From Candidatus Peregrinibacteria bacterium (GTDB lineage: Bacteria > Patescibacteriota > Gracilibacteria > UBA1369 > PNNO01), in assembly GCA_016928915.1 (NCBI GenBank), contig JAFGJT010000012.1, positions 1-64,000 of the forward strand: a DNA stretch of 64,000 nucleotides. Reading direction: 5' to 3'. Under the pieces are notes generated by a model that saw nothing but the letters and a program-made list of their open reading frames with translations, ran no database searches and had not been told where the DNA came from. Shown here piece by piece: positions 60,005 through 64,000 of this stretch (position 1 is its first letter; each line of letters begins with the position of its first letter). Made by a program: the position numbers and the translations under genes.

Positions 60005-62974
60005 ATGCACAAAAACAAAACAAAAACAAAAAGTATATTTTTTGAGCATAGACTTGTCTGTTACAAGCGCAAAGAAGACGAGCTTTACGAGGAAGGAACT
60101 CCGGTTGAAAAGGGAAACCTTGAACCGGAAAGTATTTTAAAGGGATTTCATGAAAGATATAATCCATGGAACCTGAATGCGGCTATCAATAATCCGGATG
60201 AGGTTATTTTTGGCGTAAGAGACAGAATGATGGATCCTCTTGGAGGAATTAACCAGCTTTCCGGTGATAATATTTTAAATACCCGCGTCAGTTACAAACT
60301 TGAACATATAGCCACAATGGCGCCTCAGGCATATAAACAGATAATTGACGAGGAAGTACGAAGGCGGGGCGGTCCCGGACCCGATTATACATGGAGCAAC
60401 GCACGAAAAAAAATTGAAAGGCAAGTAGCTGCAGACTTTTTTACTTATGATATCTTCGCAGGTCAGAACTATATGACTCTGCGCACTAATCTGCAGGCGC
60501 AGATTCAGGGCCTTGGATTTATAGGGAACCGCGGGTTCACAGATTCCCGCCGCAACAGAATAAATCTGGCAAATCCATTTGCAACAAATGAATTTGATGT
60601 AGCCACAGGTGCTCCGGGCATGCCCGCTCAGGAAACAGTGGTTATAAAATGGCATCAGGAAGACTTTATAACAATAAAAAACAAACTTGAACGCGCCGGT
60701 TTATGGTCGGATTTTTCAAGCCAGCCCAATGCCCGCCGTTTTATACATCTAAAATTCAGGCACTCACTTTTGGAGCGCACTGTCGCGGAAGAAGCCGCAA
60801 AACTAAGTAATGACAAATATAATCCCCAAAGACTTATAACATGGCTTGAAAACGATTTAACCAGGCAGGCGTTAAGAGAAGATACAATATTTGAAAAGTG
60901 GGTTAAAAATAAATTGTATGATAATACAACCACTCCTCCAACCGTGCTTTTCAGCAGTGTTGAAGATCTTAAAAGAAGAAATCCAAATCTCTATAGAGAG
61001 TTAATAATTGAACAAAATAAAGCACGTGTGAGAACAAGGCCTAACTCCTTATACAACCATCTTACTACAATCCTTCTGCCAAAATCGCTTGAAAACGTTC
61101 AAAAATCCAAGGAAACAAAGACACTGCTTGCTTATTTATTTCATAAATCAAATGATCCGGATGATGCGAGTGATGTTTATAAATATATGGGATCTCTCGC
61201 AGGCTCAAAAGTTGATACAACAAAAGATGAAGAAACTCTAAATTCTCTTACGGATCCAATTAATTTGTTTAATGAATTTCAGGAAAATTTTATTAATGAT
61301 TTCGGAGAATTATCCGACCTTAAAAAAGAATTTGATGATATTCATACGGAAATAACCGGAATAGGTGCAAAAAGCGCTGGGGAACAAGCAAAACTTGTTG
61401 AAAAGGTAAAAGAATTAAATGCAAGGGAAAGAGAAATCAAAAAGTCAATGAATACAATACAAAACAAATTAATAAAAAATATTAAATCTTTAAAAACACT
61501 TATAACTGAAAATTTAACGGCAAATGGAATTTTTGGAATGGATATTGATCTGAAGCATTCTGATTGGAACTTCCTTGATTTTACGTTTCTATCTAATCCG
61601 AGATTTGATGACAGACCATCAGATTATAATGATAAAAAAACCTATATTGATGACTTTACAAGGCTGTGTTTTAATAATCCGGATATTATTAAAAACATTA
61701 ATAATCTTTCAAATTCCCTAAATACAAACAAAAAAAACATTGAAGACCGTTTAAAAGATGCAAAAGAAAAAAATGAAAAGGCCGAAGCCGCTGAAAAGAT
61801 GGATTCCCGCGGGCTTTTGTATCTTCTTGTGAAAAGGGATCTTGAACGAAAAGGGCTTACGGCTGAAACCGGTCTGCATGAAAAGGCTCATTTAACAACA
61901 AATCTTTTGATTGCCGACTGCCGCAATGCCGAAATTTACGGTAATGTTAACCAGCATATTGCGAGCGGTCTTGAAAAAAGTTTTGGAAAGCGTCTTAAAG
62001 AAGCTTTTCAGTCCGGATTTTTCTTTTCGCCAACTTTATCGGGACAGGATGCCATTGCACATATAATTGATCTTCATCCTGAACTTGCGATGTTTAAGGA
62101 TATTAATCTTTTTTCCACCCGAAAAGACCTTATTCAGATGATGCACCGCTACGGCATGGCAAATCCGGCAAAAATACGTGAATTTATTGCGATGATTGGT
62201 GAATGCATAAGAGGAATTGAACTTCCCGGAGAAGGCGCAAAAGAAGCGCTTAAAACGAAAATTAAGGTTTTTGATCAGGATGTTCCTCATCTTGAACGTT
62301 TAATCAATATGCTGACTCTTCTTGAAACACAGCTTCGCACTGAAAATTTTCTTCAGGGCGTAAGAGAGGCTGAAGCCGGAGAACCGGCTCTGGACAGACA
62401 AAAACTGATATTGAACATGCTTAAAGATCAGACCGAAGGTGAAAACGCGCTTGATGAAAGGCTTGCGAATTCTCTTCAGGGTCATGATGCCCGCTTTAAA
62501 CGCTTATTTATGAAGAAAGATCTTAAAGCGGAATATAATATGGCAATGGATCAGCTTGGGGCGCTTCCCGCGGATTTACGTGAACAGGAATTAATTCAGC
62601 GCGGTCTTGCTCCAAGAGTGGCAACTCGAGGGGTTGTTTCTCTGCGCGCTGAAAGAGGGCTTAAAAAAGCCGGTATCGCAATACTAAAATATAACCCGAT
62701 AAGTCTTGTTGGGTGGGGAATGGGATGGCTGGGAGAAAAAGGCGGAAGATGGGCATGGAATTATATGAAAGGGAAATGGAATGTTATAAAACCCGAAATG
62801 CAGGCCGGACGCGCGGTATGGAAAGCCAAAACCGAAGGCGCCATAATGCGGGTGCCTTTATATGCGGCGGCAATTCCGGTTGGAATCACGGCATGGGGGC
62901 TTTCCGCTCCTTCAAGATTCTTAAAATGGCTGCTGCCAAAAAGCGCAACTCAGGGCGCGGCTGCTGCAAAATAA
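60005..62974 (+). CDS. large hypothetical coiled-coil protein
   Basis: 989-aa ORF in a co-directional hypothetical cluster. Confidence 0.65.
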   Translation: MHKNKTKTKSIFFEHRLVCYKRKEDELYEEGTPVEKGNLEPESILKGFHERYNPWNLNAAINNPDEVIFGVRDRMMDPLGGINQLSGDNILNTRVSYKLEHIATMAPQAYKQIIDEEVRRRGGPGPDYTWSNARKKIERQVAADFFTYDIFAGQNYMTLRTNLQAQIQGLGFIGNRGFTDSRRNRINLANPFATNEFDVATGAPGMPAQETVVIKWHQEDFITIKNKLERAGLWSDFSSQPNARRFIHLKFRHSLLERTVAEEAAKLSNDKYNPQRLITWLENDLTRQALREDTIFEKWVKNKLYDNTTTPPTVLFSSVEDLKRRNPNLYRELIIEQNKARVRTRPNSLYNHLTTILLPKSLENVQKSKETKTLLAYLFHKSNDPDDASDVYKYMGSLAGSKVDTTKDEETLNSLTDPINLFNEFQENFINDFGELSDLKKEFDDIHTEITGIGAKSAGEQAKLVEKVKELNAREREIKKSMNTIQNKLIKNIKSLKTLITENLTANGIFGMDIDLKHSDWNFLDFTFLSNPRFDDRPSDYNDKKTYIDDFTRLCFNNPDIIKNINNLSNSLNTNKKNIEDRLKDAKEKNEKAEAAEKMDSRGLLYLLVKRDLERKGLTAETGLHEKAHLTTNLLIADCRNAEIYGNVNQHIASGLEKSFGKRLKEAFQSGFFFSPTLSGQDAIAHIIDLHPELAMFKDINLFSTRKDLIQMMHRYGMANPAKIREFIAMIGECIRGIELPGEGAKEALKTKIKVFDQDVPHLERLINMLTLLETQLRTENFLQGVREAEAGEPALDRQKLILNMLKDQTEGENALDERLANSLQGHDARFKRLFMKKDLKAEYNMAMDQLGALPADLREQELIQRGLAPRVATRGVVSLRAERGLKKAGIAILKYNPISLVGWGMGWLGEKGGRWAWNYMKGKWNVIKPEMQAGRAVWKAKTEGAIMRVPLYAAAIPVGITAWGLSAPSRFLKWLLPKSATQGAAAAK

Positions 62975-63003
62975 TCACAAAAAAATAATTAAAATAAAAA
63001 AAT

Positions 63004-63366
63004 ATGTTTGATTCAAAAAACTTTTCTTACAGAACATTTTTAGACCATGTTATGCAAAGAATGCATCTTGAAAACACCGAAGAACCCATTAAAACAAAAA
63101 TTGAAAAAGAAATAGCGCGCATTCTGGGAAATCGAATTATTACTACTGTTATGAACACAATGACAGAGGACAATTTAACAGAATTCGATATTTTAAGGAC
63201 AAAAAATCCCGATCTTGCGGATCTTGAGCTGCTTTTTATGTATGTTGAAAATATACCGGCGCTTTCTGAATCCATGATTAAAAGCATTAACGACCTTGCG
63301 GATGAATTGACATATGATGCGGCAAGGCTTGATAAGGTTCTTGAAGAAAAAAATACCAATAAATAA
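63004..63366 (+). CDS. hypothetical protein
   Basis: 120-aa ORF following 60005-62974. Confidence 0.55.
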   Translation: MFDSKNFSYRTFLDHVMQRMHLENTEEPIKTKIEKEIARILGNRIITTVMNTMTEDNLTEFDILRTKNPDLADLELLFMYVENIPALSESMIKSINDLADELTYDAARLDKVLEEKNTNK

Positions 63367-63373
63367 TATTTTA

Positions 63374-64000
63374 ATGGCAAATGAGGAGTTTAACCAGGAA
63401 TGGAACAAACAAGCCCGGACAGCTGAAAAAATGCAAAGATGGGATGCTGATTTAATGGGTCCGCCGCCGGATGAGTTCAGAAATGTTCCCGCAAAATCCG
63501 AACAAGATAAATTTATAGATAATCTTGGAGGTTTTCTGGATACGGCTGCAAAACAAGGATATAGGCAGTCCGATTTTAGAGATGATGTTGATAAAAGAGC
63601 AAGAAAACGCGGCGAAAAAGCCGTAGAATATGATCTTGTTCAGTTTTATAAAGAAATTGAAGAATCCATAAAATCAAATGAAACAAAATGGACCAGACGA
63701 GCGTGGAACTGGCTTTTTGGACGTTTTAGAAAAGAAAATAAATACCAAAAAAAAATGGAGGAATATTTTAGGCTTCAGCAGCAGCTTGATGAAATTAATG
63801 CTGAAATCCATATTATGAGGCAGGATCTTGCGGCTCTTGAGGTAAAACTTACCGAAGCGGAAAAAAATCCGGCTGAAGACAGAAGAATAAGAGAAAGAAT
63901 ATCAAGACAGCAGGAGGCAATAAGAAATAATCTTGCAAAAAAAACCGGGCTTTTAAGTGTACAGTCGCGGGACCAGTTAATAACAAACAGTCTGTGGGCC
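63374..64000 (+). CDS. hypothetical coiled-coil protein, truncated by window end
   Basis: Open frame from ATG 63374 (MANEEFNQEWNKQARTAEKMQRW...) with no stop to 64000; not in supplied ORF track. Confidence 0.6.
   Translation, partial: MANEEFNQEWNKQARTAEKMQRWDADLMGPPPDEFRNVPAKSEQDKFIDNLGGFLDTAAKQGYRQSDFRDDVDKRARKRGEKAVEYDLVQFYKEIEESIKSNETKWTRRAWNWLFGRFRKENKYQKKMEEYFRLQQQLDEINAEIHIMRQDLAALEVKLTEAEKNPAEDRRIRERISRQQEAIRNNLAKKTGLLSVQSRDQLITNSLWA

Overview
The window looks like a low-GC Patescibacteria/CPR-type (Parcubacteria-like) chromosome segment. This is inferred from gene content and from A/T-rich start contexts that mostly lack a Shine-Dalgarno (SD) sequence; no taxonomic search was run. 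The backbone is housekeeping: nadA/nadC, HIT, sigma-r4/HARE-HTH, tRNA-Leu(UAG), dnaE, aspS, a VirD4-like ATPase, tsaE, M23-SLH peptidase, lepB, nrnA-like DHH, tRNA-Arg(UCU), ruvB, CIRCE-clpC, S1, uvrD/pcrA, rmuC, infB, a dTDP-sugar cluster with proS inside it, rnhB, rplS and tig. Three visibly GC-rich islands interrupt it (about 18.6-20.1, 47.05-47.87 and 48.27-54.6 kb). They hold four secreted or envelope-type genes: A zinc-ribbon/Pro-Ala/TM protein, B lipoprotein, C giant 45-repeat DUF4215-like Cys-rich lipoprotein, D OmpA/OMP-barrel-like protein. The islands share features not seen in neighbouring genes: sigma70-like promoters (TTGAC[A/T]-N16/17-TAANNT/TAAAAT), long AT-rich hairpin-filled leaders, a GC hairpin directly abutting a strong AAGGAG SD, and strong terminators. 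Most notable are: (i) a textbook-looking -1 frameshift cassette at the end of C (A_AAC_CCU UAG, 6-nt spacer, GCCCCG/CGGGGC stem) that would fuse the 45-repeat protein to a four-unit MopE-like DNDGDG metal-binding tail; (ii) a six-unit (~567 nt) higher-order repeat inside C; (iii) an H-type pseudoknot overlapping the SD of A; (iv) a near-perfect inverted repeat bracketing island B; (v) a tandem pair of covarying double hairpins beside tRNA-Arg.
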